DNA of 64,000 nt from Leuconostoc carnosum (GCF_014207505.1 NZ_JACHGL010000001.1:1-64000); one strand, 5' to 3'. Positions 26,853 to 35,144 are shown, counted from the first letter of the stretch. The notes: generated by a model from the letters alone, not told the origin. Translations and numbers: made by a program.

Positions 26853-27175
26853 ATGGCCTTGTTATTGGGAGAAAAAATAAATAAAAAGTTGAATGAAAGC
26901 AAAAAAACAGCCTACTGGCTATCAAAAAATCAGATGTTTCATTTTGGGCATTATATCCAATTTTGACAAACAAAAGACAGAACCCAATGTTTTCTACTAT
27001 GTAGAAGTTAGTTAAAGCTGTTTCAAATGATTGAGATGAAATTTATTTAATGGGGTATGACGTCTGGGATGAAGGTAATTCTTACTCGGCATACTTAGAT
27101 GAGTGCAGGAATTCTGTGAAATATAAATCAGGAACTTGGTATGTTCTAACTGTTGATGGAGAGATAGTCAGCTAA
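26853..27175 (+). pseudogene. Decayed small regulator-like gene (frameshift plus two internal stops)
   Basis: An excellent Shine-Dalgarno AAAGGAGG precedes ATG 26853, which opens a 37-codon frame (GEKINKKLNESKKTAYWLSK, resembling the helix-turn-helix of small phage/XRE-type regulators) stopping at 26964. The reading then continues in another frame from about 26942, FWALYPILTNKRQNPMFSTM, interrupted by TAG at 27002 and TGA at 27032, through DEIYLMGYDVWDEG to TAA at 27173. Joining the two frames gives about 107 codons. One indel and two nonsense changes explain the pattern. The regulator label is tentative. Confidence 0.6.
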
Positions 27176-27676
27176 TAGTTTACGATAGATAGCGCCTTAA
27201 TGGTTGATTTGTTTGCACAAAAATTATTCTCACTAATGAATGATGTGAGATGACTTACATAACACGATCTGAATATGTCGCTAAACTGTTCATTTTTTAT
27301 ACCTAACTCATGGCAGGGCGGACTGACGTAACAACCGCGGGAGGGAAAGTATGAACACAGAAGATTAGTGGCTTCAAAGTATGACATTGAGCTACTTTAC
27401 AAAGTAGTGTCTATAAATGGCAAACTGGGCAGGTTATTAAAGACTTTACGAAAAACAAGCAATTATTTAAGATATGTGCTATAATTAATTTATTGAGCAC
27501 AACAGAGAGTGTACTCAACAGTCTAGCAGAATACTTGTCAAATTATTAGTTACTGGTTTTAATATCATATTTGATATATGTTGAATGATACAGAGAGATC
27601 TTCAACCTCAAAAATATTAAGTTAGTTTAGTTAATCAATAAATTTAGTTTTGTAATGTATAGAAGTTTTTATCAAG

Positions 27677-27698
27677 AAGCCTGTTAGGCTTTTTATTT
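27677..27698 (+). terminator. Terminator-like hairpin in decayed stretch
   Basis: AAGCC-TGTTA-GGCTT followed by a T-rich run. Confidence 0.6.
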
Positions 27699-27746
27699 TG
27701 TTATAAATATATGCTGATAGAGTTACATATTTATGATAATATAAGC

Positions 27747-27783
27747 AAAAGTCAAACTGGGTTATCTGGTTTGGCTTTTTTTA
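27747..27783 (+). terminator. Second terminator-like hairpin in decayed stretch
   Basis: Stem AGTCAAACTGG/CTGGTTTGGCT with several G-T pairs, then seven or more T. Confidence 0.6.
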
Positions 27784-27845
27784 TTTTCCAATAATTTTAG
27801 CAGACGCTTCTATTTTAATAATCATGTCATCATATAATATTATCG

Positions 27846-28103
27846 ATGAACATTATGAAAGTAGATGATGAATTGACTCAGAATTTAAGTAATATGTTCA
27901 CAATAAAGCGCAATATATTGTACTGGGTTCGCATTGTGTATCAAAAGTATTCTAACGCATATAAAAACACTGAAAAAAGAAAAATAAGTTATAATATATT
28001 ATTAAAGGAAATAATAATAAAAAGCCATTTAATTTGTAGGATTACAATAATATTGGCTTCAATTTTAGATAATGATTATGATATTTTTCACTATATATTA
28101 TGA
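27846..28103 (+). CDS. Hypothetical 85-residue ORF, doubtful
   Basis: An 85-codon frame with no recognisable Shine-Dalgarno and no known domain. It is rich in Ile, Asn, Lys and Tyr, as expected of AT-rich non-coding DNA, with a hydrophobic patch ICRITIILASIL near the C terminus. A TATAAT (27833-27838) lies 7 nt before the ATG, which resembles the leaderless arrangement seen at two other genes here. It lies at the end of a decayed island and is probably a remnant or chance frame. Confidence 0.22.
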   Translation: MNIMKVDDELTQNLSNMFTIKRNILYWVRIVYQKYSNAYKNTEKRKISYNILLKEIIIKSHLICRITIILASILDNDYDIFHYIL

Positions 28104-28151
28104 CTATTGTCTCATTGACAATTAAAGGATACGTGATTTAAGGGAAAAACT

Positions 28152-28601
28152 ATGACGTTAACCACAAAAAATGATGTTGACATTAAATTAAAAACAACGA
28201 TTACGCAAGACAATGAGTCAGAAACTTTCACATTTGATACAGTCGGAGAATTAATTGTTAAAAATCAGACTATATTCTTGCGTTATACTGAATTAATTGA
28301 TGGGCAAAATCCTACCAATGTGTTATTTAAAATTGAAAAAGAACATGTTCGATTAAACCGTAGTGGCGATAGTTTAACTAAGTTAGCCTTTGCACATGAG
28401 AAACGCCTACCGGCACATTATGAAACAACTATTGGTCAAATGAATTTAGAGACGCATACAACAGCCATGCGAGTTAATATGGCCCCCACAGCGTACTCGG
28501 GCACAGTTGATATTGATTATGAACTTTATGCAAATGATATTATTGCTGGAGAATATAGGATTCGGTTGCAATTTAATCAAATATCTAGTAAACTTAATTA
28601 G
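28152..28601 (+). CDS. DUF1934 family beta-barrel protein (YwiB-like)
   Basis: A 149-residue soluble protein of alternating beta strands ending DIDYELYANDIIAGEYRIRL (positions about 118-137), matching the DUF1934/YwiB family, which has a lipocalin-like barrel and unknown function. It sits 26 nt before rpoE, an arrangement common in LAB. A weak AAGGG is about 10 nt before the ATG. Confidence 0.85.
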   Translation: MTLTTKNDVDIKLKTTITQDNESETFTFDTVGELIVKNQTIFLRYTELIDGQNPTNVLFKIEKEHVRLNRSGDSLTKLAFAHEKRLPAHYETTIGQMNLETHTTAMRVNMAPTAYSGTVDIDYELYANDIIAGEYRIRLQFNQISSKLN

Positions 28602-28627
28602 TTAGAAACTCGAAAGGACGTGCAACT

Positions 28628-29212
28628 ATGGCACTTACACAATTTGGCAATCACCCAAAAGAAGAATTAGCGTTGGTTGAAATTGCATCTGCAATCTTGG
28701 AAGAAAATAAAGCTGTTATGCCATTTAGCTCATTAGTTCAAGAAATTCAAGAATTTTTAGGCATTGATTCAGAGACGTTTAAAGAACGCCTCTCACAATT
28801 TTATACTGATTTGAACACAGATGGTTCATTTATTTCTTTAGGAAATAATGAATGGGGATTACGTGCATGGTATCCAGTTGATGCCATCGATGAATCGATT
28901 CATGAAATTGATGATGAAGATGTGATACCAAAGCGTAAGAAGTCTGTTAAAAAGGTTAATGTCTTTGCTGATTCAGCAGCTGATGATGATGTTATTGACT
29001 ATAATGATGATGATCCTGAAGATGAAGACTTCGGAGAAGTTGAAGAAGAATCAGTTGATCATGATACGACTGATTCTGAAGTTGAAGTTGACGATGATGA
29101 AGATGAAAATGACGTTAAAGTTGGCGATGATGAATCAATTGATGATAATTTGACAGAATTGTCTGGCACAAATGATCTTGATGATTTGAGTGACGGTGAT
29201 ATTGAAAAGTAA
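28628..29212 (+). CDS. rpoE: RNA polymerase delta subunit
   Basis: A 194-residue delta subunit, a Gram-positive RNA polymerase accessory protein that raises promoter selectivity and recycling. Residues about 1-90 form the folded N-terminal domain (ALVEIASAILEENKAVMPF, SFISLGNNEWGLRAWYP). A short basic patch KRKKSVKKV is followed by a very acidic disordered tail of about 80 residues rich in Asp and Glu. GAAAGGACG precedes the ATG. It is probably co-transcribed with the DUF1934 gene and ends at a terminator. Confidence 0.95.
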   Translation: MALTQFGNHPKEELALVEIASAILEENKAVMPFSSLVQEIQEFLGIDSETFKERLSQFYTDLNTDGSFISLGNNEWGLRAWYPVDAIDESIHEIDDEDVIPKRKKSVKKVNVFADSAADDDVIDYNDDDPEDEDFGEVEEESVDHDTTDSEVEVDDDEDENDVKVGDDESIDDNLTELSGTNDLDDLSDGDIEK

Positions 29213-29218
29213 TGATTT

Positions 29219-29253
29219 AGAAAACGCTGCTGATGTAGCGTTTTCTTTTTTTT
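29219..29253 (+). terminator. rpoE terminator
   Basis: Stem AGAAAACGCT/AGCGTTTTCT with 8-base loop and eight or more T. Confidence 0.9.
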
Positions 29254-29324
29254 GTAAAAAAGCTTATTATATCAACATTTGTCAGTGATATTAAAAACGT
29301 AATTAAAAAAAATTTCAAAAAGGG

Positions 29325-29353
29325 TTGCATTTTTTAACAAATGTCTGTAATAT
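29325..29353 (+). promoter_or_regulatory. tRNA promoter
   Basis: TTGCAT (29325-29330), 17-nt spacer, TAATAT (29348-29353), 24 nt before the mature tRNA. Confidence 0.65.
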
Positions 29354-29377
29354 ATATAAATGTGCTACGGCATGTTT

Positions 29378-29451
29378 GCTCCTTTAACTCAGTTGGTTAG
29401 AGTAGGGGATTTTTAATCCCAAGGTCCTCGGTTCGAGTCCGAGAGGGAGCA
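29378..29451 (+). tRNA. trnK: tRNA-Lys (anticodon TTT)
   Basis: A 74-nt cloverleaf: acceptor GCTCCTT/AGGGAGC (one G-T pair), D stem ACTC/GAGT, anticodon loop TTTTTAA giving anticodon TTT, T arm CTCGG-TTCGAGT-CCGAG, discriminator A. CCA is not encoded. The outermost anticodon-stem pair is G27-A43, a mismatch, and position 32 is T instead of the more common C. It has its own promoter and terminator. Confidence 0.92.
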
Positions 29452-29490
29452 CTGATTTAACAATCAGGAGACCTTTGGGATATTCCATTA

Positions 29491-29532
29491 AACAGGTATT
29501 ATCAAGTTCAACTTGGTAATACCTGTTTTTTT
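29491..29532 (+). terminator. tRNA-Lys terminator
   Basis: Sixteen-base stem with one G-T pair (left arm begins AACAGGTATTATC), loop TTCA-A, T tract of seven. Confidence 0.9.
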
Positions 29533-29592
29533 ATTGTCGTTAAGATAGTTTCAGTATTGTTCATAAAACTGTTGCTGGCTAATAAGCGATAT

Positions 29593-29621
29593 TTGCAAAA
29601 AGAACAAAATCATAGTATCAT
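29593..29621 (+). promoter_or_regulatory. Promoter of T-box-controlled permease
   Basis: TTGCAA (29593-29598), 17-nt spacer, TATCAT (29616-29621), shortly before Stem I of the T-box. Confidence 0.55.
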
Positions 29622-29633
29622 TGGTACTAGCGT

Positions 29634-29873
29634 TGAGGCGGACAAGTAGTAAATTTATGTATTTAAGAGACATCATGGTTGGTGAGAGTGATGATACATT
29701 TTTATGAAAACTACCGTTAAAGCATAATATGAGTAGGCGGAAGCTGAAATTATTGTCGGTGTAATTGGTCGTTAACCTAATTATTGTTAAGCGGTATGCT
29801 GAGTCATACTTAAAATTGGGTTGGTACCGCGCAAAAGCGCCCCTAGAGAATAGTTTCTAGGAGTGCTTTTTTT
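29634..29873 (+). promoter_or_regulatory. T-box riboswitch, likely threonine-specific
   Basis: The T-box core GGTTGGTACCGCG is at 29818-29832 and overlaps a terminator hairpin (29834-29873: AGCGCCCCTAG/CTAGGAGTGCT then seven T), giving antiterminator/terminator switching. Stem I (about 29634-29716) has an AGAGA bulge and a GGTTGGTGAGAG distal loop. The specifier loop shows AGTA on the 5' side and GAA on the 3' side, followed by A-ACT-A, which reads as a Thr codon. A one-base shift would give AAC (Asn). Uncharged tRNA binding would allow read-through into the permease. Confidence 0.85.
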
Positions 29874-29916
29874 ACAGCTTTTTATTTTTGGTTATAAACG
29901 TGGAGGATTTACTACT

Positions 29917-31302
29917 ATGACGGAGAAACACAATAATAGAGAATTAAATCGTGATTTGTCATCTAATCAAATGCAAATGATCGCCTTAGGTGGGACCATT
30001 GGTGTTGGATTATTTATGGGGGCTTCTTCAACCATTAGATGGACTGGCGTATCTGTCATTTTAGCCTATGCACTTGCTGGTATAATTTTGTATTTAGTCA
30101 TGCGTGCGTTGGGAGAAATGTTGTATGTTGATCCAGCTGTTGGCTCTTTTGCCAATTATGCGACAAAATATATTCATCCTTTAGCCGGTTACCTGACGGT
30201 ATGGGCGAATGTGTTTCAGTGGTTAACAGTTGGGGTCTCTGAGACGATAGCCGTGGGCATGTACCTTGATTACTGGTTCCCTAACATTCCTGGTTGGGTA
30301 ACTGGCATTGTGGTGTTAGCAACGCTAACATTAGCCAATTTGAGTACGGTTAAGGCCTATGGGAATCTTGAGACCTGGTTCTCAATGATTAAAGTGGTTA
30401 CGATTGTGTTGATGATCATTTTAGGATTTATGGTAATTTTGCTTGGCTTTGGCAACGGTTGGCAGCCTGTTGGTTTCTCAAATTTGTGGACGCATGGCGC
30501 ATTCTTTGCTGGTGGATTTAAAGGCTTCATGTTTGCTTTATCTATTGTGATCACATCGTACCAAGGTATTGAAATTATTGGGATAACAGCTGGAGAAACA
30601 GCAAACCCCAAGCATGCGATTGTTGCAGCAATCAAGTCGATTGTTGCACGTATATTAATTTTCTATATTGGTGCTATCTTTGTTATTATCACGATTTATC
30701 CATGGAATCAGTTAGATCAAGTTGGGTCACCTTTTGTGGAAACATTTTCACGTGTGGGGATAACTGCAGCAGCCGGTATTATTAACTTTGTGATGATGAC
30801 AGCTGCAATTTCTGCTTTGAATTCAGGGATGTTTAGTTCGAGTCGAATGCTTTATACGTTAGCTTTAAGTAAGGAAATTTCACCCAAATTTCTAAAGTTA
30901 TCAAAGCATCGTGTGCCTACCTTACCAGTGTTAGCTATTTCAGGTGGCATATTCTTAGGAATTATTTTAAATGCCTTGTTACCATTATTTTGGCATGGTA
31001 GCGCCAATATTTTTGTGCTTGTCTATTCTGCTAGTACTTTGCCTGGTATGGTGCCATGGTTTGTCATCTTGTGGAGCCAAATTAAATTTCGACGAGAAAA
31101 TAAAGCGCATATGGCTGAGCATCCGTTTAAGATGCCATTTGCCCCGTTTACTAACTACTTTGCTATACTCATGCTATTAGTTACGTTAGTCTACATGGTG
31201 ATTAACACAGATACACGTGTGCCATTACTTATTGGATTCATATTTTTAGTTGTGATGTCTATTATTTTTTTCATGACACATAGAAGCCGATCTACTAATT
31301 AA
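29917..31302 (+). CDS. Amino acid permease (AAT/APC family), T-box regulated
   Basis: A 461-residue, 12-helix permease. The family opening IALGGTIGVGLFMGASS in helix 1 and the GEMLY/P-AVGSFANYA block after helix 2 are typical of the AAT branch (YbxG, AapA, GABA and Lys permeases). The TAGETANPKHAI block in the loop after helix 6 is also diagnostic. The frame extends back to 29863 into the terminator, but GTGGAGG supports ATG 29917. The T-box points to the substrate: Thr if the specifier is ACT. Bacillus YbxG, a threonine transporter, is in this branch, which agrees, but transport specificity is inference. Confidence 0.88.
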   Translation: MTEKHNNRELNRDLSSNQMQMIALGGTIGVGLFMGASSTIRWTGVSVILAYALAGIILYLVMRALGEMLYVDPAVGSFANYATKYIHPLAGYLTVWANVFQWLTVGVSETIAVGMYLDYWFPNIPGWVTGIVVLATLTLANLSTVKAYGNLETWFSMIKVVTIVLMIILGFMVILLGFGNGWQPVGFSNLWTHGAFFAGGFKGFMFALSIVITSYQGIEIIGITAGETANPKHAIVAAIKSIVARILIFYIGAIFVIITIYPWNQLDQVGSPFVETFSRVGITAAAGIINFVMMTAAISALNSGMFSSSRMLYTLALSKEISPKFLKLSKHRVPTLPVLAISGGIFLGIILNALLPLFWHGSANIFVLVYSASTLPGMVPWFVILWSQIKFRRENKAHMAEHPFKMPFAPFTNYFAILMLLVTLVYMVINTDTRVPLLIGFIFLVVMSIIFFMTHRSRSTN

Positions 31303-31428
31303 ATACCATATTTTAGCAGAATCATTAAAGAAATGATAAAATAAACAAAGATAATTTGAAAAGAAAGGTATTCAGAGCCAAGTAAAACGTTTGTATAAAG
31401 CGCATATGCATATCTGGATGATAAAATC

Positions 31429-32475
31429 ATGAAAATAGCAATAGATGCAATGGGAGGGGATTTTGCGCCATTTGAAATAATTAAAGGTGTTGAAATTGCC
31501 CGTGATCGTTATAAAGATATTGAATTCCAACTATATGGTACCGAAGGTGAAGTCAAACCTTTAATTCAGAATTGGGAACGTATTGAGCTTATACCAACAA
31601 CTGAAGTCATTGCTATGGGTGATGAACCAGTTAAAGCTATGCGCCGGAAAAAAGATTCATCAATGGTACGTGCAGCAATGGCAGTTAAAGAAGGCCGGGC
31701 TGATGCACTATTTAGTGCTGGCAATACCGGTGCACTCTTATCGAGCGCTATCTTCCTAGTTGGTCGTATTAAAGGTGTTGATCGACCTGCTTTGGCTACG
31801 GCTTTACCAAGTTTTGGTGGTAAATATGATCACTTTGTTTTCATGGATCTAGGGGCTAATGCAGATAGCAAGCCTGTACACCTTTATCAATATGGTATTC
31901 TTGGTAGTTTTTATGCATCGCATGTCTTAAAGATAGATGAACCAAGTGTACGTTTATTGAACAATGGTGCAGAAGAAGACAAAGGGGATGAAGTTCATAA
32001 AACAGCTCACCAACTGATGAAGAATTCACCTTCTTTTAACTTCCTTGGTAATATTGAAGCACGTGATTTACTTGATGGCACAGCCGATGTCGTTGTCGCT
32101 GACGGTTTTTCAGGTAATGCTGCATTGAAAGCAACTGAAGGTACGGCATTAATGATGCTCAAGCAAATCAAGCAATCTATTTTGGCAGCTGGTTTACGTG
32201 GTAAAATAGGTGGGGCATTGCTCAAGCCTGCTTTTAAGGAAGTGCAAAAGAAACTAGATTATAATGAAGCTGGTGGTGCCGTTATTTTGGGCACTAAAGC
32301 GCCTGTTGTTAAGACACATGGTTCTGCTAAAGCGACAGCTGTGGCTAACACAATGGGACAAATAAAAACCATGGTAGATACACAATTAATACCAGACATT
32401 CAACAATATATTAATGCGCACACTGAAGAGCTACGTGCAGGGAATGATGCATTGAGTGAACAAACAAATGATTGA
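31429..32475 (+). CDS. plsX: Phosphate acyltransferase PlsX
   Basis: A 348-residue enzyme converting acyl-ACP to acyl-phosphate, the donor for PlsY in phosphatidic acid synthesis. The start MKIAIDAMGGDFAP is the family hallmark, with FSAGNTGALLSSA and VVADGFSGNAALK further blocks. Shine-Dalgarno is weak (GGATG). Directly followed by acpP, its substrate carrier, the usual plsX-acp pair. Confidence 0.96.
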   Translation: MKIAIDAMGGDFAPFEIIKGVEIARDRYKDIEFQLYGTEGEVKPLIQNWERIELIPTTEVIAMGDEPVKAMRRKKDSSMVRAAMAVKEGRADALFSAGNTGALLSSAIFLVGRIKGVDRPALATALPSFGGKYDHFVFMDLGANADSKPVHLYQYGILGSFYASHVLKIDEPSVRLLNNGAEEDKGDEVHKTAHQLMKNSPSFNFLGNIEARDLLDGTADVVVADGFSGNAALKATEGTALMMLKQIKQSILAAGLRGKIGGALLKPAFKEVQKKLDYNEAGGAVILGTKAPVVKTHGSAKATAVANTMGQIKTMVDTQLIPDIQQYINAHTEELRAGNDALSEQTND

Positions 32476-32526
32476 TTTGTGTTATACTAAGCACAGATAT
32501 TTTTTAAATAGATGGAGATATTAGCA

Positions 32527-32775
32527 ATGGCTATGGAAAAAGAAGCGATCTATCATATGATGGCTGATGAGATTGCGACCCGTTTTAATGTAAAACGTGA
32601 AGCGATTACACCTGATTTAAATCTTTTGTCGGATATTGATGCTGATTCAATTGACTTTGTTGAATTAGTTTTAGAAGTTGAAGATATGTTTAATGTTGAA
32701 ATCTCTGATGAAGATGCAGAGAACTTAGTAACATTACAGCAAAATGTTGATTATATTTTTGAACATCAGAATTGA
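32527..32775 (+). CDS. acpP: Acyl carrier protein
   Basis: An 82-residue carrier whose Ser41 in DADSIDFVEL receives 4'-phosphopantetheine. The four-helix acidic pattern is complete. GGAGAT is about 8 nt before the ATG at 32527; an upstream ATG at 32512 lies in the Shine-Dalgarno. It is linked to plsX and so probably serves phospholipid synthesis; many LAB have a second ACP in the fab cluster. Confidence 0.95.
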   Translation: MAMEKEAIYHMMADEIATRFNVKREAITPDLNLLSDIDADSIDFVELVLEVEDMFNVEISDEDAENLVTLQQNVDYIFEHQN

Positions 32776-32785
32776 TGTTTTATCC

Positions 32786-32810
32786 AGCGAACTGAAACGG
32801 TTCGTTTTTT
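32786..32810 (+). terminator. Terminator after acpP
   Basis: Stem CGAACTG/CGGTTCG with loop AAA and six T. Confidence 0.8.
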
Positions 32811-32834
32811 ATTAGATATAGGATGTGGTTGATA

Positions 32835-33290
32835 ATGAATCAGGAACAACTACAAAGCATAGTGTCACGAGTCTCTATTGATTATTTTGGGCAAGATTTT
32901 CAACATATAGCAAGTTTTAACAAACGTTTACGTACAACAGGTGGTCGATATTTGCTTGAGACCCACAATCTTGAATTCAATCCTAAAATGACTGACTTGC
33001 CTGAGTTTGAGGGCATTATAAAACATGAGTTGGTGCATTATCATTTACATTTAAGACATATGGGATATCAGCATAAAGATGCAGATTTTAAAAAAGCACT
33101 CAGGCAAGTTAACGGAATCCGTTTTGCACCGCGCTTAGCTGCATCAGGTTCAAAAACTAAGCATACCTGGCTATATGCTTGTGATAATGGGCATCAAATC
33201 ATTCGTCATCGACGTTTCAACGTTGATAACTATCGTTGTGCGCGATGTCAAACACGGGTACATTTATTGGGGGAAGCTAGTCAAGTGTAG
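32835..33290 (+). CDS. SprT-like zinc metalloprotein
   Basis: A 151-residue SprT-family protein. The zincin motif H64-ELV-H68 with His72 as likely third ligand is followed by a C-terminal zinc ribbon (YACDNGH and YRCARCQ). Eukaryotic relatives (Spartan) cleave DNA-protein crosslinks; the bacterial YdcK-type proteins remain uncharacterised. A longer frame begins at 32823 but AGGATG sits just before it, making 32835 more likely. Confidence 0.88.
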   Translation: MNQEQLQSIVSRVSIDYFGQDFQHIASFNKRLRTTGGRYLLETHNLEFNPKMTDLPEFEGIIKHELVHYHLHLRHMGYQHKDADFKKALRQVNGIRFAPRLAASGSKTKHTWLYACDNGHQIIRHRRFNVDNYRCARCQTRVHLLGEASQV

Positions 33291-33333
33291 CCTCTTCAGG
33301 TATAATGATAGGTAAAATGAAAGTGAGAAGCTC

Positions 33334-34164
33334 ATGATTCAATTGATCCTATCCGACCTCGATGAAACATTATTAAATGATAATGGTTCAATTAACAAGA
33401 AAAATATTATTGCAGTACAAGATTTTGTTAATAATGGGGGGTATTTCGTCCCAAATACTGGGCGTTCATATAAATCTGTTTTTGGTACTTTGAATGAACT
33501 TGGTTTGAATAAGGCAACACAATATGTTGTTTCTTATAATGGTGGTGCTATTGCAGCCATTGAACCAGACGGTGGCGAAAAAATCATTGCACAACATGGT
33601 ATGACTTTAGAGTTGGCTGAAAAAATATTTACGCTAGGTCAAGTCCAGTCAGACGTTGATACACATATTTATACGCTGGATAAGCTATTCATTTACAATA
33701 TTTCACCAGCTGATAAACAATACATGCAAGATCGCCATGTACCTTATACTGAACTAGATAGTGATGATTTGTCGTTTTTGAAAGACGAAGCACCAATTAT
33801 GAAAGTTATATTTGAACATCATGAACCATCTGTTCGTGAAAGGATTGGGGATGTTGTGACTGGTGATGTTGGTGATGATGTGTTGCTTACATTTAGTTCT
33901 GATCGTTATGTTGAATTCAATCCGAAGGGTGTTGATAAAGGGAGTACTGGCTTAGAATTAGCGCGCATCTTGGGTATTTCTCGCGACGAAACGGCAGCTC
34001 TTGGTGATAGTCTCAATGATGCGGCACAAATAAAAGCTGCTGGTGTCGGTGTAGCAGTGGCAAATGCTAAACCAGAAATTAAAGCAATAGCTGATGTCAT
34101 ACTGAATACAACAAACAATGAAGCAGCGGTTGCTGATTTCATTGAAAACTATGTCGGAAAGTAA
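33334..34164 (+). CDS. Cof-type HAD-IIB phosphatase
   Basis: A 276-residue HAD-superfamily hydrolase with cap type C2B. Motif I is LSDLDETLL, with Asp nucleophile and acid; motif II is NTGRS; the conserved Lys is in KGVDKGSTG; motif IV is GDSLNDAAQIKAAG. Such enzymes dephosphorylate sugar phosphates, nucleotides or cofactors, and the substrate is not predictable. A TATAAT is about 30 nt upstream. The following small gene starts 10 nt after its stop. Confidence 0.9.
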   Translation: MIQLILSDLDETLLNDNGSINKKNIIAVQDFVNNGGYFVPNTGRSYKSVFGTLNELGLNKATQYVVSYNGGAIAAIEPDGGEKIIAQHGMTLELAEKIFTLGQVQSDVDTHIYTLDKLFIYNISPADKQYMQDRHVPYTELDSDDLSFLKDEAPIMKVIFEHHEPSVRERIGDVVTGDVGDDVLLTFSSDRYVEFNPKGVDKGSTGLELARILGISRDETAALGDSLNDAAQIKAAGVGVAVANAKPEIKAIADVILNTTNNEAAVADFIENYVGK

Positions 34165-34174
34165 ACAATTTGTG

Positions 34175-34381
34175 ATGAAACATATTTTAGCTCGTGTCAT
34201 TGTTAGCATGATAATTTTTATAGTTTTTGTGGGTATATTTTTACTCGCTTATTATCAAAACTGGCACTTAGGCATCACAGTTACCGTGGTTGTTATTTTA
34301 TTAATAGCTGTCAATATAAGTTATGTTTGGTTATTTTGGCAACAGCGTAAACAGAATTTAACTAATGAAGAGGATGAATGA
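34175..34381 (+). CDS. Small two-helix membrane protein
   Basis: A 68-residue protein with two membrane segments (about residues 5-26 and 31-53) and a charged tail QQRKQNLTNEEDE. No family recognised. Starts at 34151 and GTG 34172 are also in frame; GGAAAG at 34156-34161 is best spaced for 34172 or 34175. It overlaps the CPBP gene by 4 nt (ATGA), so the two are translationally coupled, which hints that it may assist or be processed by that protease (inference). Confidence 0.7.
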   Translation: MKHILARVIVSMIIFIVFVGIFLLAYYQNWHLGITVTVVVILLIAVNISYVWLFWQQRKQNLTNEEDE

Positions 34382-35109
34382 ATTTGCTTGATTTAACAGG
34401 AGAGCCAACCCCAAAAAAATTAGGAAATCGGATATTAAATTTTATAATTATTGTCTTGCTATTAATGCTGGCACCGATATTTATCGCTGTGGCGTCTGCT
34501 GTTAATGTGATCTGGCAACAGGTACTGAGCATTATTGTAATGATTATTGCATATAGCGCTGTCGGTTATTATGCCTATCGTCTGCTTAAAAAAACAGCCA
34601 ATCAACCTGTTTTTCACAGAATCGATATTCGAAATTGGCGACATATTTGGTATATTATTGGCATGTTTATTTTGATGATGGTTGTTCAAGGGGTAATTAT
34701 CAATTTACGTGTCGCAATAACAGGTACATCAACGACTGAAAATCAGGCTGCTATTGAGGCATTAACTAAGCACATCAATGTTGCTATGATTGGTACAATG
34801 ATTTATGGGGTGCTTTTAGCACCCGTTGTTGAAGAACTAATTTTTCGTGGATTAGTTATTAATTATTTTTTTCGCCAATCATGGTGGTGGGCAAGTATTA
34901 TTTTGTCAGGTTTTTTATTTGCCGTGCCACATACAATGAATCTATCAACGAATATTGCTGATTTATTAGCTTTTATGATTTATATGAGCATGGGCATGGT
35001 GTTAGCTTATGTTTATAAGAAAACTGGAGATATCCAAAGTAACATAATGATTCATTTTTTAAATAATTTGATATCTATGATACCGCTATTGTTTTTAGCT
35101 TTATCATAG
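34378..35109 (+). CDS. CPBP-family intramembrane metalloprotease
   Basis: A 243-residue protein with about 6-8 membrane helices. The CPBP motifs are present: EELIFRG (EExxxR), FAVPHTM with His, and HFLNN (HxxxN). In LAB, members of this family act in bacteriocin immunity or maturation, but no bacteriocin gene is visible nearby, so the role is open. GAAGAGG lies in front of the ATG, which overlaps the small membrane protein gene. Confidence 0.87.
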   Translation: MNLLDLTGEPTPKKLGNRILNFIIIVLLLMLAPIFIAVASAVNVIWQQVLSIIVMIIAYSAVGYYAYRLLKKTANQPVFHRIDIRNWRHIWYIIGMFILMMVVQGVIINLRVAITGTSTTENQAAIEALTKHINVAMIGTMIYGVLLAPVVEELIFRGLVINYFFRQSWWWASIILSGFLFAVPHTMNLSTNIADLLAFMIYMSMGMVLAYVYKKTGDIQSNIMIHFLNNLISMIPLLFLALS

Positions 35110-35113
35110 ATAT

Positions 35114-35144
35114 AAAAAACCAAGCTGATGGGGCTTGGTTTTTT
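35114..35144. terminator. Bidirectional terminator between CPBP gene and pepQ
   Basis: Perfect stem AAAAAACCAAGC/GCTTGGTTTTTT with loop TGATGGG. Confidence 0.9.

Larger units (their letters stand above)
27176..27845. other. Non-coding or decayed stretch
   Basis: No complete gene is visible. Protein-like remnants remain: MTYITRSEYVAKL from about 27249, and an open run of 49 codons at 27335-27484 (includes REGKYEHRRLVASKYDIELL) that lacks a start. The run NKQLFKICAIINLLSTTESV follows in a neighbouring frame to 27549. These could be degraded phage or plasmid genes, but I cannot name a family. Two terminator-like hairpins close the stretch. Confidence 0.5.

Noticed and set aside
27172-27387. 71-codon minus-strand frame in the decayed island
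   Set aside because: No Shine-Dalgarno or recognisable domain, and the plus strand in the same place gives more protein-like remnants.
28959-29153. Met/Leu/Lys-repeat protein in another frame of rpoE
   Set aside because: It is the +1 reading of the GAT/GAA-rich acidic tail of the delta subunit and not an independent gene or a true repeat element.
29378-29451. tRNA-Lys as an attachment site for the nearby decayed island
   Set aside because: I found no second copy of its 3' end near 26.8-28.1 kb or elsewhere in the window, so there is no att-site evidence.
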